Source: a bacterium (GTDB lineage: Bacteria > Bacteroidota > Bacteroidia > Cytophagales > Thermonemataceae). Taken from it: a stretch of DNA of 6,133 bases. A program made the position numbers and the translations under genes. A model generated the notes under the pieces. That model saw only the letters and a program-made list of their open reading frames with translations, was not told the DNA's origin and did not search any database. The stretch spans positions 1 to 6,133 of the forward strand of contig JANYGM010000266.1 of assembly GCA_025362415.1 (NCBI GenBank), written 5' to 3'. Each line of letters opens with the position of its first letter. Position 1 is the first letter of the stretch. Below are positions 5,452-6,133 of this stretch, piece after piece.

Positions 5452-6133
5452 TTATTTGCGTTTAAGTAGTTCTTCTAATAATTTTTCTTGCTTTTCTAAG
5501 CGTTTTTCTAAATCAGAGATTTGCTTTTGTTGCTTGTCTATGATTGTTTGTTGCTCTTGGATAGCTTTTGTAAAAATTGGCGCAAATTCGTTATAGTAGA
5601 TACCGAGTGTTTTATCTTTGTCTTTTGCTTCTGAAATTATCTCTGGAATGATTTTGCGAACTTCTTGTGCAATAAAACCAACTCTTGTGCCATCATTGTC
5701 TTTATTCCATTGAAAAGTTACAGGTTTTAGTTGCATTATTTCTTTTAAACCATATTTTGAAGGCAAAACATTATTTTTTAATCTTTGGTCAGATGTTGCT
5801 ATAAAGTTTATTGCTCCAAGATTACCTCCAACTTCAAGTTTATAGGCTGGTACTAATACCCCAATTCCTACATTACCAGTTGATGTTATCCTCATTCGTT
5901 CATTATTATTGAAGTCAGTAGCATAATAATAATTTATTCCAGTAGTTTTTGCATTGTCTGTATGAAAACGTATATCACCTCTATCAAAAACCATTGTAGC
6001 GGGGTTTGGTACACTCGTTCTCATTGATTGTAAATCTCCTATCCAGCCCATACCAATCCCACCTATTGAATTATTTGCACTTGCATCTCCACCCAAAAGC
6101 CATAGACCGCCTTGCAAACTTGGTCTATCTTTT
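5452..6133 (-). CDS. Peptidase_S74 (endosialidase-type intramolecular chaperone) protein, N-terminus outside window
   Basis: The frame is open to the right edge: codons KDRPS precede a TTG at 6117, so no start is visible and the gene is partial. Numbering from that TTG, residues 1-80 are repeat-poor beta sequence rich in Gly and Asn. NVGIG...PAYKLEVGG (82-98) is the usual lead-in to S74 domains. S109-D110-Q111-R112-L113-K114 is the self-cleavage site; S109 and K114 have the five-residue spacing of the Ser/Lys dyad described for phage endosialidase chaperone domains. KYGLKEIMQLKPVTFQW and RVGFIAQEVRKIIPEII are the conserved core. Residues about 180-221 form a Gln/Lys/Glu-rich coiled coil ending LLKRK. 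Such domains trimerise, guide folding of the upstream beta fibre, then cut themselves off. No sorting domain is seen. The stop lies 1 bp before the next gene, suggesting a two-gene operon. Such proteins occur both in phage tail fibres and in bacterial surface proteins of this phylum. Confidence 0.88.
   Translation of the reverse strand, partial: KDRPSLQGGLWLLGGDASANNSIGGIGMGWIGDLQSMRTSVPNPATMVFDRGDIRFHTDNAKTTGINYYYATDFNNNERMRITSTGNVGIGVLVPAYKLEVGGNLGAINFIATSDQRLKNNVLPSKYGLKEIMQLKPVTFQWNKDNDGTRVGFIAQEVRKIIPEIISEAKDKDKTLGIYYNEFAPIFTKAIQEQQTIIDKQQKQISDLEKRLEKQEKLLEELLKRK

Noticed and set aside
6115..6117. TTG at 6117 as the start of the S74 protein
   Set aside because: The frame is open to the window edge, and the sequence there is already inside a beta-rich domain without a signal peptide. 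The gene simply continues outside.

Overview
The window looks like a chromosomal segment of a low-GC Bacteroidota bacterium, probably of the Cytophagales/Flexibacter type. The evidence is a C-terminal sorting domain of the type IX secretion system (T9SS), which is restricted to this phylum; an AT-rich composition; start codons without clear Shine-Dalgarno sequences; and a secreted-protein architecture ending in an 'SPLPVELLYF' module followed by 'YPNPF', common in gliding Cytophagales and Flavobacteria. The genus cannot be fixed from the sequence.

Layout, left to right. (1) The 3' end of an unrecognised plus-strand gene (1-260) faces a complete minus-strand ABC1/UbiB-family atypical kinase gene (365-2050), with an inverted repeat between them. 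(2) The kinase leader carries five tandem 7-bp units ending 5 nt before its start codon. (3) A 214-bp divergent intergenic region leads to a small secreted protein of unknown function (2265-2681, plus). (4) Its 3' end overlaps by 23 bp a convergent GT4-type glycosyltransferase gene (start preferred at 3876, stop at 2659, minus). (5) Upstream of the glycosyltransferase lies a perfect 25-bp inverted repeat (3950-4012), probably a terminator for the genes to its right. (6) The right third is a minus-strand pair: the 3' part of a Peptidase_S74 (endosialidase-type intramolecular chaperone) protein running off the right edge, followed after 1 bp by a secreted T9SS-cargo gene.

The most interesting result is in that cargo gene. 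It starts at 5450 with a signal peptide and should end at 4050 with a T9SS sorting domain. A 117-bp palindromic element (4444-4560) with imperfect 19-bp terminal inverted repeats and an apparent TTA target duplication sits in its Asn-rich linker. Removing the element and one TTA restores a seamless frame reading GNNNNYNFID and a protein of about 426 residues. The net insertion is 120 bp, so the frame is kept, but the first bases of the element (G-TAA in the gene's direction) create a stop codon. The product is therefore cut off before its sorting domain. This looks like a non-autonomous (MITE- or REP-like) element that has uncoupled a secreted protein from its secretion signal.

The rest is ordinary genome: a probable quinone- or lipid-related kinase, a surface-polysaccharide type glycosyltransferase and a small periplasmic protein. 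Nothing suggests that these act in one pathway. No RNA genes, CRISPR array, transposase gene or phage structural cluster is visible, apart from the S74 domain, which is also common in non-phage surface proteins of this phylum.
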